From assembly GCF_025770785.1 (NCBI RefSeq), contig NZ_JANZLA010000008.1, positions 153,788 through 217,787 of the forward strand: 64,000 nucleotides of DNA. The letters are read 5' to 3'. Numbering within the stretch: position 1 is the first letter of the stretch; each line of letters opens with the position of its first letter. Source of the stretch: Cellulomonas sp. SG140. GTDB taxonomy: Bacteria > Actinomycetota > Actinomycetes > Actinomycetales > Cellulomonadaceae. The position numbers were made by a program, and so were the translations under genes. Shown here piece by piece: positions 1-9,485 of the stretch. A model generated the notes under the pieces. It ran no database searches. It was given only the letters and a program-made list of their open reading frames with translations, and was not told the DNA's origin.

Positions 1-2265
1 GGGTGAGGCGTCGTGACCGGCGAGCGCCTCGAGCTCGGTGAGCAGCCTGCGGGCGTCGTCCCCGTGACCCGTCGCCACCGCCGCGTCTGCCAGGTAACCC
101 AGCGTCCAGACCTGCTGGACCTGGTGGTGAGCCGGGTCGCCGGGCTCGAACACCCTCCGCAGCTGCCGGTAGGCGTGCTCGTGCCGTCCAGCGCCGAGCT
201 CGGCCAGGCCGCGAGCCAGCTGGACGGCCGCCAGCAGGGTCGACATGGGCACCGCCGGCCGCAGCGCCACCGCCTCCGCCTCGGCGAGCAGGGTGGCGTC
301 GGCGCCGTCCGACGGGAGGCCGTCGCGCACCGCGCCGAGGGTCGCGATGCCGATCCGTCCCGCGGCGCCCCACAGCGAGCGCCCGGTCTGGTCCGCCAGC
401 CGCATCGCCTCGTCTGCCGAGGTCACCAGGTCGAAGTCGCCCTGGTACAGCGCCGACCAGGAGCGGATCGCGAGCGCCTCGGCCAGCGGGCTGAGCCGGC
501 TCTGCGAGCGCAGCGCGTCCACGGGTGCCGTCAGCAGCCGCAGCGCACGGCGCAGGTCGCCCACGCAGAACGCGGCGATGGCGAGGGTCGCCGCGACGTC
601 CGGCTGCGCGGGCTCGTCGACCATCGAGGCCAGGTGACGCAGCACCGCGGGACCGTGCTCGATCGGCTCGCTGAGCGCGAGGACGGCCAGCACCCGCGGG
701 TCACTCTCGTGCAGGCCGGCGGACAGCGCGGTGACGACGATCTCGTGCCGCACGTCCGCACCGGGCTCACCCCACCACGCCCGACGTCCGGCGCCGAGCA
801 GCAGCTGGAATGCCAGGTCCACGTCGTCCGCGGCCAGCGCCTCCTGCGCGTACCCGACCAGCCGGCGCACCTGTGCCGGATCGGCGGAGGCGCCGTCGTC
901 GAACACCCCCTCCAGCCACACCAGCCGGGACCGGTCCCCCGGCTGCAGCGAGTCCCGGTCCACCTGCCGTCGGATCTCCTCGACCTGACGGGCCCGCCCC
1001 AGCTCGAAGGCGAGCTCGGCGGCGCGCAGGAGCCGTGCCCCGCGCAGCGCGTCGTCGGGGCTGAGCGTCGCCGCGCGCAGCAGCCACGTCACCGCCGACC
1101 CGAGCGCGCCCCGCCGGACGGCTCCTTCGGCCGCGACCACGAGGTCGCCGGCCACCTGCTCGTCAGGCGTGCCCGCGGCCGACGCCCGGTGCCAGGCGGC
1201 CCGGTCGCGATGCCGCTCCTGGAGCACCTGCGCCAGCGCGCCGTGCACCTGCTGCCTGCGCGACTGGGACATCGCGTGCCGCAACGCCGACCTGACCAGG
1301 GGATGCGCGAACTCGACCGACGTGCCGTCGGACACCAGCAGGCCGGCCGCGAGCGCCGGCTCGCACGCCTCGACGCCCACCGGCGCCCCGGTCAGCACCG
1401 CCACCGCGGCGAGGATCTCGACCAGGTCCGTCCCGTCCTCCAGCGCGGCGACCGCCAGCACCGTGCGGGTCACCTCCGGCAGGTGCTGCGCGCGAGAGGC
1501 GAACGCCCGCTCGAGGCGGGTGGTCATCGGCAGCTCGTCGGACAGCTCCGTCCAGCCGAACCGTCCCGACGCCATCGCCACCGGGAACTCCAGCAGCGCC
1601 AGCGGGTTGCCGCCCGCCTCCCGCAGCACGCGCTCGCGCAGGGCAGGGTCCAGGCCCGGCGCTCGCGCCGCGATCAGCGCGGCGGCCGACGAGTCGTCCA
1701 GCCCGTCGACGTGCAGCCACTCGATCGACGCGTCGTCCGCCAGGGGGCTGGTGCCGCTGCGCACCGACGCCAGCATCAGCACCGGCTCACCCTCGATGCG
1801 CCGGGCGATGAACGAGACGACGTCCAGCGACGGCTCGTCCATCCAGTGCAGGTCCTCCAGCGACACCAGCACCGGTGCCTCCTGCGCGTGCGCCGCGACC
1901 AGCTCCAGCGCGGCCAGCGACATGAGGAAGCGGTCCGGCACGTCGACGTCGCTCATCCCGAACCCGGACAGCAGCGCCTCCCGCTGCCGCACCGGCAGCT
2001 GCGCAGCCTCGCCCAGCAGCGGGCGCAGCACCTGGTGCAGGCTGGCGAACGGCAGGTGCGACTCCGACTCGCTACCCCGCGCACCCAGCACCCGGAACCC
2101 GCGAGCCCGCGCCTCCTCGACGGTGGCCGCCTGCAGCGCGCTCTTGCCGACGCCCGCCTCGCCGATCAGCGCCACCGTGCGGCCGCGTTCCGGCACCCCG
2201 TCCAGGACCGCGGTCAGCCGGCGCAGCGTGTCCTGCCGTCCGACCAGGGGCGATATGTCCGGCAT
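1..2265 (-). CDS. Large ATP-binding LuxR-type regulator (LAL), C-terminus off window
   Basis: Minus-strand frame open from an ATG at 2265 to the left edge (about 755 codons visible), so the C-terminus is missing. The protein opens MPDISPLVGRQDTLRRL, the usual start of an AAA_16 regulator, followed by the Walker A loop GEAGVGKSA near residues 38-46 and a Walker B-like VSLEDLHWMDE near 130. The remaining part is alpha-helical, Leu/Ala-rich and TPR-like, as in MalT/LAL proteins. In the family a LuxR helix-turn-helix follows at the C-terminus; here it would lie beyond base 1 and was not seen. Such proteins are cytoplasmic ATP-dependent transcription activators. The ligand cannot be inferred. It is divergent from the PEP mutase-family gene at 2376, leaving about 110 bp for both promoters. 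Confidence 0.85.
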   Translation of the reverse strand, partial: MPDISPLVGRQDTLRRLTAVLDGVPERGRTVALIGEAGVGKSALQAATVEEARARGFRVLGARGSESESHLPFASLHQVLRPLLGEAAQLPVRQREALLSGFGMSDVDVPDRFLMSLAALELVAAHAQEAPVLVSLEDLHWMDEPSLDVVSFIARRIEGEPVLMLASVRSGTSPLADDASIEWLHVDGLDDSSAAALIAARAPGLDPALRERVLREAGGNPLALLEFPVAMASGRFGWTELSDELPMTTRLERAFASRAQHLPEVTRTVLAVAALEDGTDLVEILAAVAVLTGAPVGVEACEPALAAGLLVSDGTSVEFAHPLVRSALRHAMSQSRRQQVHGALAQVLQERHRDRAAWHRASAAGTPDEQVAGDLVVAAEGAVRRGALGSAVTWLLRAATLSPDDALRGARLLRAAELAFELGRARQVEEIRRQVDRDSLQPGDRSRLVWLEGVFDDGASADPAQVRRLVGYAQEALAADDVDLAFQLLLGAGRRAWWGEPGADVRHEIVVTALSAGLHESDPRVLAVLALSEPIEHGPAVLRHLASMVDEPAQPDVAATLAIAAFCVGDLRRALRLLTAPVDALRSQSRLSPLAEALAIRSWSALYQGDFDLVTSADEAMRLADQTGRSLWGAAGRIGIATLGAVRDGLPSDGADATLLAEAEAVALRPAVPMSTLLAAVQLARGLAELGAGRHEHAYRQLRRVFEPGDPAHHQVQQVWTLGYLADAAVATGHGDDARRLLTELEALAGHDASP

Positions 2266-2375
2266 GGGCTCAGCATGCGGGACGACGCAGCCGCTGGACA
2301 GGGGTCGACGCGACGCCGGATGGTGACGTGCCTGCGGGACTACCGCGCCGAGCCCCCGGCGCGGACGATGGCGCG

Positions 2376-3194
2376 ATGACCGCCCAGAGCTCCGCCGAGA
2401 AGGCCGCCGCGTTCCTCGCCCTGCACACCGGCCCGGGCTTCGTGCTCCCCAACGCCTGGGACGCCGGCTCGGCGCGCATCCTCGCCCAGCTCGGCTTCCC
2501 GGCCATCGCGACGACCAGCGCGGGGATCGCCTGGTCGCTCGGGGTGCCCGACGGCGGCGCGATCGACCGGGACACGATGCTGACCCACGTCGCCCGGATC
2601 GTCGCGGCGGTCGACGTGCCGGTCACCGCCGACCTGGAGTCCGGCTACGGCGGTACGCCCGACGACGTGGCCGCCACGGTGGCCCGTGCGGTCGAGCTCG
2701 GGGCTGTGGGCGGCAACCTCGAGGACGCCGCCGACGGCCGCCTGTTCGACCTCGAACCCGCCGTCGAGCGGGTCGCCGCCGCCCGGGCCGCCGCTCCCCG
2801 CGGCAGCTTCGTGCTGAACGCCCGGACCGACACCTACTTCGTCGGCGCCACCGACGACCCCTTCGACCGGACCGTCGAGCGCGCCCACCGCTACATCGAG
2901 GCGGGCGCCGACTGCATCTTCGTGCCGGGCGTCGTCGAGGCCGACACCATCCGCCGCCTCGCCGCGGCCATCCCGGCACCGCTCAACGTGGTGGCCGGCC
3001 TGGCCAGCACCATCGACGCGCCGACGCTCTTCTCGCTCGGCGTGAAGCGGATCAGTCTGGGCGGCAGCCTGGCGCGCGCGGCCTACAGCCTGCTGGAACG
3101 CGCCGGCCGCGAGCTCCTCGACACCGGCACCCTCGGCTTCCTGGACGGCGCCCTCGGCTACGCCGAGCTCCAGCGCCGGTTCGAGCGCCGATAG
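2376..3194 (+). CDS. PEP mutase / isocitrate lyase family protein
   Basis: A 272-residue (beta/alpha)8 protein of the PEP phosphonomutase/isocitrate lyase superfamily. The ATG at 2376 gives MTAQSSAEKAAAF; the open frame extends 48 bases upstream, but the family starts here. Family signatures are LPNAWDAGSA near 24, the substrate/metal segment DLESGYGG near 86, NLEDAADG near 110 and NARTDTY near 150. The KKCGH/KRCGH catalytic loop of true isocitrate and methylisocitrate lyases is absent, which points to a generic PEP mutase-type C-C or P-C lyase. Substrate is unknown. It converges on the SNF2 gene, with stops one base apart (3194/3196). It lies alone on the plus strand and shows no operon partner. 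Confidence 0.88.
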   Translation: MTAQSSAEKAAAFLALHTGPGFVLPNAWDAGSARILAQLGFPAIATTSAGIAWSLGVPDGGAIDRDTMLTHVARIVAAVDVPVTADLESGYGGTPDDVAATVARAVELGAVGGNLEDAADGRLFDLEPAVERVAAARAAAPRGSFVLNARTDTYFVGATDDPFDRTVERAHRYIEAGADCIFVPGVVEADTIRRLAAAIPAPLNVVAGLASTIDAPTLFSLGVKRISLGGSLARAAYSLLERAGRELLDTGTLGFLDGALGYAELQRRFERR

Positions 3195-3195
3195 G

Positions 3196-5382
3196 TCAGG
3201 CCAAGCCCTCCGCCTTCAGCGCGTCCGTCAGCAGGCTGACCAGGGCCTCCAGCTGCACGTCGGCCGACGCCGAGCCCTCCTGCTCCCCCGCCCCGTCCAG
3301 CGCCCGCGCCGCGAGCCCCGACTTCTGGTCGATCAGCTCGGCGATCTTCGCGTCGATGGTCTGCGCGGCGATGATCCGCCAGGCGGTGACCGGCTCGGAC
3401 TGGCCGATGCGGTGGATGCGGTCGATGGCCTGCGTCTGCTCGGCATCGGTCCAGGACAGCTCGGCGAGCACCATGTTGGACGCCACCTGCAGGTTGATCC
3501 CCACGCCGGCGGCCGTCAGGGAGCAGACGACCACCTGCACCTCCGGGTCCTCGGTGAACGCCTTGATGTTCTTGGCCCGCACGCGCGGCGTCTGCTCGCC
3601 ACGGATGGACGCATAGCGGATCCCCCGGTCGGCAAAGGTCTGCTCCGCGGTGTCCATCACGTCGATGTGCTTGGCGAAGAAGACGACCTTGCCGACGTTG
3701 CGGGCCAGCTGCGCCGTGTAGTCGGCGGCCAGCCCGGCCTTGGCCTGGCCGATGCGCCGCACCATGGTGAACACGTTGTCGCCGGTGGACCTCTCGCTGG
3801 AGTCCTTGAGCTCGGCAGCGGCCACCCGTCGTGCGAGCTCCAGGTCGATGCCCTCGACCGGTGCCCCGTGGCGCGCGGCCAGCGCGGAGCGGTAGTGCGC
3901 GACGAGACGCTGGGCGAGCGCCGCCTCGGCAGCGCGGATGGACCGTCCGATGGCCCCGTCGAGCTCCACGGGCAGGTCGGCCACGCGGCGGGCAGGGATG
4001 TCCGCCACCACGTCGACCTTGCGACGCCGGACGATGCCCTGCTCGATCACGGCGGTCCGCGCGGCAGAGGCGAACCCGCGGTCGGCCGGCGTCAGCTCGG
4101 TCTCCTCCAGGGCCGCCATCAGCGAGCCGAGCGGCTTGGTGTCGTCGATCCAGCCGAGGAACTGCCAGATGGCCCGGAAGTCCTCGATGTCGTTGATCAG
4201 CGGGGTGCCGGTGAGAGCCATCAGCAGCGGCCGCGCGATGCGTTCACGGATGCGCTGCGACACCGCCAGCACGTTCTGGGAGCGCTGCGAGCCCTTGTTC
4301 TTGATGAAGTGGGCCTCGTCGATGATCATCCCGCGGAAGCCGAAGTCGCCCATCCAGCCGACGTGCCGGTCGAGGATCTCGTAGTTGACGATCACCACGT
4401 CGGCGAAGGCGTCCACCGTCTCGCCGTCGCCGTGCACCACCGTCGCGCGGCGCAGCGGGGTCCACATGCCCACCTCGTGGGCCCAGTTCGTCTTGACGAC
4501 GTTGGGCACCACCACCAGCAGCGGGTACGAGTTGGTCACCTGGGCGGCGACCAGTGCCTGCGCCGTCTTGCCCAGACCGGGCTCGTCGGCCAGCAGGAAC
4601 GTGCGGTGCCCGCCGGCGGCGGCCGCGACCACGCCGGCCTGGTGGGGCATCAGCTGCCGGCCCGGGGGAAGCGGTACGAACCGCGGCTCGGGCAGCGGCA
4701 TGCACGCCGGTGCGCCGGCCGACGCCTCCTCGAACGAGCGGAACAGCGGCTCCAGCAGCTCCCAGCCGGCCAGCCGGCGCGGCTTGACGGCGATGCGCTG
4801 GGCGGCCGCCGAGTAGTCGGGGGCGAGGAACGGGTTGGACCGCTGGTGGGACAGCACCGACTGCGGGATCACCCGCTTCTCGACGGTCGGCGCGGGGGCG
4901 GGCGGCGGGGTGGGCTCGGGCTCGTCAGGCACCTCGAGGCCACCGGCCCGCATCAGCTGGGCCTTGTAGGCGCGGGCGCCGTCCGAGACGCGGGCCTCGT
5001 CGTCCAGCAGGTGCAGCAGGGAGGTGTCCCGCGCGGCGATGCGGGCGAGCATCGTCGCGACCCCGTCGAGCCGCTTGAGCTGCTCGCCGCGTCGGGACGG
5101 GCCCAGGCTCGCGTCGGCCATGGTGCGGGCGCGCTCCTCGCGCACCAGCAGCGCCACCACCTGGAACTTGGTCCGGGTCGACGGGCGGATGGGCGGGCGC
5201 TGCACGGCGCGCTCCACCTCACCGGCCACCTCCGCCAGCACCGGGATGATCCCCTGCTGGTCCGGGCGCGGACCGCGGCGCCGCGGCGCCCCGGAGTCGG
5301 TCCGGGGACGACCGGAGTCGTTGCGGGTGCGTCCGGCATCGCTCCGGGTGGCGCCCTGACCGCGCTGGCCTGCTCGGGCCAC
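3196..5382 (-). CDS. SNF2-family DNA-translocating ATPase
   Basis: A 728-residue superfamily 2 helicase-like ATPase of the SNF2 group, expected to translocate on duplex DNA and remodel protein-DNA complexes. Visible motifs: Walker A DEPGLGKT (about residue 272), DEAH in MIIDEAHFIKN, motif III LTGTPL and motif VI QAIDRIHRIGQ near residue 650. The first 45 residues are low complexity with repeated RTDSG/RNDSG units. The frame can begin at a GTG at 5403, but the GTG at 5382 is preferred because AAGGAGGAG lies just upstream of it; this is a start-site inference. There is no partner gene next to it. It may act in repair or replication-fork maintenance; nothing here identifies a specific role. Confidence 0.9.
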   Translation of the reverse strand: MARAGQRGQGATRSDAGRTRNDSGRPRTDSGAPRRRGPRPDQQGIIPVLAEVAGEVERAVQRPPIRPSTRTKFQVVALLVREERARTMADASLGPSRRGEQLKRLDGVATMLARIAARDTSLLHLLDDEARVSDGARAYKAQLMRAGGLEVPDEPEPTPPPAPAPTVEKRVIPQSVLSHQRSNPFLAPDYSAAAQRIAVKPRRLAGWELLEPLFRSFEEASAGAPACMPLPEPRFVPLPPGRQLMPHQAGVVAAAAGGHRTFLLADEPGLGKTAQALVAAQVTNSYPLLVVVPNVVKTNWAHEVGMWTPLRRATVVHGDGETVDAFADVVIVNYEILDRHVGWMGDFGFRGMIIDEAHFIKNKGSQRSQNVLAVSQRIRERIARPLLMALTGTPLINDIEDFRAIWQFLGWIDDTKPLGSLMAALEETELTPADRGFASAARTAVIEQGIVRRRKVDVVADIPARRVADLPVELDGAIGRSIRAAEAALAQRLVAHYRSALAARHGAPVEGIDLELARRVAAAELKDSSERSTGDNVFTMVRRIGQAKAGLAADYTAQLARNVGKVVFFAKHIDVMDTAEQTFADRGIRYASIRGEQTPRVRAKNIKAFTEDPEVQVVVCSLTAAGVGINLQVASNMVLAELSWTDAEQTQAIDRIHRIGQSEPVTAWRIIAAQTIDAKIAELIDQKSGLAARALDGAGEQEGSASADVQLEALVSLLTDALKAEGLA

Positions 5383-5767
5383 ATCTCCTCCTTCGCGGAG
5401 CACCCCAGACGTGGGTCAACGGGCCGACCCGACGTGGACCCACGGCGCCCGACGATCGCCGCGCAGGTGTGCGCCGCTGCCACCGAGGGACTCGGTGACC
5501 GGCGCCGACAGCTCGGGCAGATCAGAACCGCGGGCACTGGCGCGGAGAGCGAGGCGCTGTCCGGTGATGCCAGGCGCGGACGGTGGGGCCGTACGGGTCA
5601 CGTTGGTCGGTGCTGACGCGCACCACGGTGGCGTGAACCTGGCGGAAGCCTATCCGAGGGTGCCGGAACGGTGGAGACTCGGCTCGCCGCTCATCCCTGC
5701 GAGGGCGTGGGGTCACCGACGAGGGCGCCGCCCCGGCGGGCGCGCTCCCCCCATCTCGGCGACGACG
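5383..5767. other. 385-bp intergenic stretch with one hairpin
   Basis: No credible gene between the SNF2 start and the fucosidase stop. The short frames present are compositional. The only structure seen is a 7-bp perfect inverted repeat, CACCGAG-GGA-CTCGGTG, at 5481-5497. It has no T-run, so it is not a clear intrinsic terminator, but it lies where the minus-strand inositol/fucosidase transcript would end. Confidence 0.5.
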
Positions 5768-7327
5768 TCAGCCGTGGACCACGTCGGTGCGCTGGCGCGT
5801 GGCTTCCGCGTCGAGGGAGATCTTGACCACCACGCCGACCTCGGTGGGCTCCGCACCGTCGGGGGCAGGGCCGAGGTCCACGGTCAGCGCGGCATGGTCC
5901 TGCCGCCACTGCGGTGCGTGCGCCTGGCCCAGCACGGTCACCTCGCGGATCGCCCGGGTCAGCAGTCCCCGACCGGAGCCGAACGACTCGATGCGCGCCG
6001 TCCCGTCGGGGGGCCGGCGCAGCACGATGGCGTAGACGTGGTCACCCGTGACGTCCGTGCGGGACGTGAACCGCACGTCCGCCGAGGTGTAGGCCGTGGC
6101 CTCGTGGTCGACGAACGACCCGACGGGCACCGCCGTGGGCCCCTCACCGGCCACCGCCCACGGCCGGGTGCCGTAGATCGCCTCCCCGTTGCGTGACAAC
6201 CAGGCGCCCAGGCCTTCCAGGAGCTCCTGCTCGGCCGCGGGGATGGTGCCCTGCGGGGTGGGCCCCACGTTCAGCAGCAGGACCCCGTTCTTCGCCACGA
6301 CGTCGGCCAGCTCACCGACCAGGTCGGCCACCGACTTGTAGTCGTGGCCCTCGACCCAGCCCCAGGAGCTGCGCGAGACCGACGTGTCGTTCTGCCACAC
6401 CTGGGGACGGATCCCGGCGATCGACCCCCGCTCGACGTCGTACACGGCGCTGCCCTCGGCGAAGGCCGTCCACTTGTAGTTGATGACGACCTCGCGGCCC
6501 CACTGCGCGGCGCGGTTGTAGTAGTACGCGGCCAGCTTGCGCACGTAGGGCTCGAACGCCGGCTGCTCGATCCACCAGTCGAACCAGAGCACCTGCGGCC
6601 GGTACCGGTCGATGATCTCCACCGTCCGCAGCAACCAGTCCTCGAGGAACTGCTCGTTCGGCGCGGTCTCCTCCCGCTGGGCAGGGCCGTAGAAGTCCAC
6701 GAAGGCCGGGTCCAGCACGTCGGAGTCGAACCGCGCACCGCCGTTCATGAAGAACCAGTGCTCGGCACGGTGCGACGACGCCCCCGCCACCAGCCAGCCA
6801 CGCCGCGTGGCATCGAGCAGGTCACCGAGCACGTCCCGACGCGGGCCCATCGCGGTGGCCTTCCACCGGGACCGGTCCGTCTCGTACATCGCGAACCCGT
6901 CGTGGTGCTCGGCCACCGGCACCACAAACTGCGCGCCGGCACGGCGGAACAACCCCACCCACGCGTCGGGGTCGAACTGCTCCATGGTGAACGACGGGAT
7001 GAAGTCCTTGTACCCGAACTCGTCCTGCGGCCCGTACGTCGCCACGTGGTGCTCGAACTCCGGCGTGCCGGCGCGGTACATCTCCCGCGAGTACCACTCG
7101 TTGTGGAAGGCGGGGACCGAGAACACGCCCCAGTGCAAGAAGACCCCGAACTTCGCGTCCAGGTACCACCGAGGCGGCTGATACCCCGCCAGCGACTCCC
7201 AGGTGTCCCGGAACGGCCCGCCCGCGATCACCGCGTCCACCGCCGACAGTCCCGCCGAGCTGTCCGCCACGTCCACCGCCGGCGGCAACGCGCTCCAGTC
7301 GGCACCGCGCCGAACGACCTCACCCAC
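5768..7327 (-). CDS. Alpha-L-fucosidase, GH29 family
   Basis: A 519-residue retaining alpha-L-fucosidase-type glycoside hydrolase. GH29 hallmarks are KFGVFLHWGVFSVP (near 60), HNEWYSREMY, the EHHDGFAMY segment near 140 and VLWFDWW (about 243-249) carrying the expected nucleophilic Asp. A C-terminal beta-sandwich follows KNGVLLLNVGPTPQG. There is no signal peptide, so it should act on imported fucosides in the cytoplasm. The GTG start at 7327 overlaps the end of iolG by 8 bases, so the two are translationally coupled. It is the last gene of the second inositol transcription unit, which suggests use of a fucosylated or otherwise glycosylated inositol. The overlap is visible; the substrate link is inference. 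Confidence 0.92.
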   Translation of the reverse strand: MGEVVRRGADWSALPPAVDVADSSAGLSAVDAVIAGGPFRDTWESLAGYQPPRWYLDAKFGVFLHWGVFSVPAFHNEWYSREMYRAGTPEFEHHVATYGPQDEFGYKDFIPSFTMEQFDPDAWVGLFRRAGAQFVVPVAEHHDGFAMYETDRSRWKATAMGPRRDVLGDLLDATRRGWLVAGASSHRAEHWFFMNGGARFDSDVLDPAFVDFYGPAQREETAPNEQFLEDWLLRTVEIIDRYRPQVLWFDWWIEQPAFEPYVRKLAAYYYNRAAQWGREVVINYKWTAFAEGSAVYDVERGSIAGIRPQVWQNDTSVSRSSWGWVEGHDYKSVADLVGELADVVAKNGVLLLNVGPTPQGTIPAAEQELLEGLGAWLSRNGEAIYGTRPWAVAGEGPTAVPVGSFVDHEATAYTSADVRFTSRTDVTGDHVYAIVLRRPPDGTARIESFGSGRGLLTRAIREVTVLGQAHAPQWRQDHAALTVDLGPAPDGAEPTEVGVVVKISLDAEATRQRTDVVHG

Positions 7328-8318
7328 GTCGACCGATCCTGACCGGCTGGCCCTTGGTCGCGCTCAGCGTGGCCGCATCGGCGAGCACCAGCGCCTCGCG
7401 CCCGTCGAGCAGCGACGGGGACGGGCTGGTGCCGGCGACGACGGACCTGACGAAGTGGTCGAGCTCGGCCCGGTAGGCCTGGGCGTACCGCTGCAGGAAG
7501 AAGTCCAGGTAGGGGCCCGCGGCATCGGAGGTGCGGGAGCCGAAGTACCGCACCTGGGTCGCCGTGTGGTTCTCGGCGCGCAACGACCCGTACGGCCCGA
7601 ACGCCTCCAGGCGCTGGTCGTACCCGGTGGCGCAGTGCCGGCTGTTGATGATCGTGGCCAGGGCGCCGGAGGCGGCGCGAAGGGTGAGCACCGCCCCGTC
7701 GAAGTCGCCTGCGGCCTGGATCTCGGGATCGGTGTTCTGGCCCACCGCGGAGACCTCGACGACCTCCCCGAGCATGAACCGCGCCATGTCGAGGTCGTGG
7801 ATCGTCATGTCGCGGAAGATGCCGCCCGACTGCGCGACGTACGACGCGGGCGGGGCCTGCGGGTCGCGGCTGATGATCGTCAGCTGCTCGAGCGGCCCGA
7901 TCTCGCCGCGCTCGATCCGCGCCTTGACCTCCGCGAAGCCGGGGTCGAACCTCCGGTTGAAGCCCACCATCACGCGGTCGGCGCGGTCACCGACCGCGGC
8001 CAGGCAGCGGTCGACGCGCTCGATGTCCAGGTCGACCGGCTTCTCGGCCAGCACCGCCTTGCCCGCCTCGACGCCCGCGATGATCTGCTCGACGTGGAAC
8101 GGGGTCGGCGACCCGACGACGACGGCGTCGACGTCGTCGGCGGCGAAGACGTCGTCCACGACGGTCGTCGAGCGGGCGCCGTGCGCGGAGGCGAGCCGAA
8201 CGGCGGCGTCGCCGGCCGGATCGGCGACCAGCGCCAGCTCGGCGTCGGGGTGCGAGGCGATGGCCTGGGCGTGCACCACGCCGATGCGACCGGCGCCGAT
8301 GATCGCGAACCTCAGCAT
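7320..8318 (-). CDS. iolG: Inositol 2-dehydrogenase-like oxidoreductase (Gfo/Idh/MocA)
   Basis: A 332-residue NAD(P)-dependent oxidoreductase expected to oxidise myo-inositol (or a stereoisomer) to 2-keto-inositol, the entry step of inositol catabolism. The N-terminal Rossmann motif is IIGAGRIGVVHA (6-17). The EKP signature with the catalytic Lys is at about 93-95 (LAEKPVDLD), and GGIFRDMTIHDLDMARF near 168 carries the active-site Asp-His pair typical of IolG. ATG at 8318. The gene lies about 30 bases after the IolE-like gene and overlaps the fucosidase start by 8 bases, so the three form one minus-strand unit. A scyllo-inositol or other polyol dehydrogenase of the same family cannot be excluded. 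Confidence 0.9.
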   Translation of the reverse strand: MLRFAIIGAGRIGVVHAQAIASHPDAELALVADPAGDAAVRLASAHGARSTTVVDDVFAADDVDAVVVGSPTPFHVEQIIAGVEAGKAVLAEKPVDLDIERVDRCLAAVGDRADRVMVGFNRRFDPGFAEVKARIERGEIGPLEQLTIISRDPQAPPASYVAQSGGIFRDMTIHDLDMARFMLGEVVEVSAVGQNTDPEIQAAGDFDGAVLTLRAASGALATIINSRHCATGYDQRLEAFGPYGSLRAENHTATQVRYFGSRTSDAAGPYLDFFLQRYAQAYRAELDHFVRSVVAGTSPSPSLLDGREALVLADAATLSATKGQPVRIGRRG

Positions 8319-8348
8319 GTTCGTCAGTCCTTCTGGGTGGTGGACGGC

Positions 8349-9275
8349 TCAGAGCAGGCCGAGGCCGCAGGAGGCGAGGAACTGTCGGGTCATCACGGCG
8401 TTGGGCAGCGGGAGTCGCGGGTCGCAGGGGTACAGGTCCTGCTCGCAGATGACGTACAGCTCCTTGTCCAGGCCGGCGAGGGCGTCGACCAGGCTCTTCA
8501 TGTCCGGGGCGCCGGCCGGCGGCCGCACCGAGAGGCCGCGTGCGACGGCCTCGCCGAAGGGCCAGTCCTTCTCGTGCGCCTCGCGCGTGAGGTCCACGTC
8601 GAACGCCTTGATGTGCACGTAGGAGATGCGCTCCGGGTACGTCTTGATCATCTCCAGCGGGTCGCCGCCGCCGTAGACGATGTGGCCGGTGTCCAGGCAC
8701 AGGTTCACGTAGGTGGGGTCCGTCGCCTCGAACACCCGGTGTATGTCGTCCGGCGTCTCGATGTGGCTGTCCCCGTGCGGGTGCAGCACCATCTTCAGGC
8801 CGTACTCGTCCTTGAGGATCTGGCCGAGCCGGTTGGCGTTATCGACGTACAGGCTCCACGCGTCGGGCGAGAGCACGCGGTCGTCGGTGAACTCCCACGT
8901 CTTCTCGTCCCGGAACATCGGGGGAAGGTGCACGACGTACTCCGCGCCAACCGCCGCGTGCGTCTCGGCGATCGCCCGGAAGGTCCGCTCCGTCTCGGCC
9001 CAGGCGTCAGCCTTGTGCAGGATGCCCCAGCCGGTGCCCGCGACCACGGTGAAGCCGTTGTCGTCCATGACCTTCTGCAGCTGCCGGGCGTCCTTGGGGA
9101 AGTAGCCGTACGGCCCGGTCTCCATGTACTCGAAGCCGGCCTCGGCCATCTCGGCCAGGGCCTTCTCCCAGGGGATCTGCTTCTCGTCGTCCGGGAACCA
9201 CACACCCCACTGGTCGGGGCAGACGCCGATCGTCAGCTTGCTGTAGCGCGGATCGGTGTTGCGGGCCTTGCTCAT
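8349..9275 (-). CDS. IolE/IolI-like TIM-barrel inosose dehydratase or isomerase
   Basis: A 308-residue AP-endonuclease-2 fold TIM barrel of the sugar phosphate isomerase/epimerase family. Likely metal ligands are in CLDTGHIVYGG, HPHGDSHIE, YVHIKAFD and the late ICEQDL. In inositol loci this fold serves as inosose dehydratase (IolE) or 2-keto-myo-inositol isomerase (IolI). As it lies between iolA and iolG and no other IolE candidate is present in the window, the IolE role is favoured by context. The ATG at 9275 (MSKARNTDPRYSKLTIG) is preceded by TTGGAG; the longer frame to 9371 runs into the -35/operator region and is rejected. It is the first gene after the promoter/operator at 9342-9386. Confidence 0.85.
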   Translation of the reverse strand: MSKARNTDPRYSKLTIGVCPDQWGVWFPDDEKQIPWEKALAEMAEAGFEYMETGPYGYFPKDARQLQKVMDDNGFTVVAGTGWGILHKADAWAETERTFRAIAETHAAVGAEYVVHLPPMFRDEKTWEFTDDRVLSPDAWSLYVDNANRLGQILKDEYGLKMVLHPHGDSHIETPDDIHRVFEATDPTYVNLCLDTGHIVYGGGDPLEMIKTYPERISYVHIKAFDVDLTREAHEKDWPFGEAVARGLSVRPPAGAPDMKSLVDALAGLDKELYVICEQDLYPCDPRLPLPNAVMTRQFLASCGLGLL

Positions 9276-9341
9276 GACGGCTCCAAGAGACGTGCGTGGG
9301 GGTGGGTGCGAGTCAGGGACGACGCGTCCTGCACGGCGCCC

Positions 9342-9386
9342 ATCGTGGCGCCCTCGGACATGACCTGTCAAGCAATTGTCCTGACA
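9342..9386 (-). promoter_or_regulatory. Promoter with GntR-type operator for the iolE-like/iolG/GH29 unit
   Basis: Reading the minus strand: palindrome TGTCAGGACA (9386-9377), a 5-base spacer, TTGACA (9371-9366), an 18-base spacer and CACGAT (9347-9342). The palindrome plus spacing to the -35 box recurs at 15870-15914 and 16828-16872. The -10 match is weak, as is common in high-GC actinobacteria. The site lies about 70 bases upstream of the ATG at 9275. Confidence 0.65.
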
Positions 9387-9485
9387 TTTAAGGTCCGCCC
9401 ATGCTCAGATCGCAGCTGCGCACCCCGGGGTGGCGGACCGCACGCGACCGCAGGTCAGCTGCCCCGCGGCCGCGTGCGTGAGCGA

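Noticed and set aside
13..2379. Open frame of 788 codons on the plus strand opposite the LAL regulator
   Set aside because: Arg/His/Gly-rich composition without domains; it is the antisense shadow of a minus-strand gene with clear Walker motifs.
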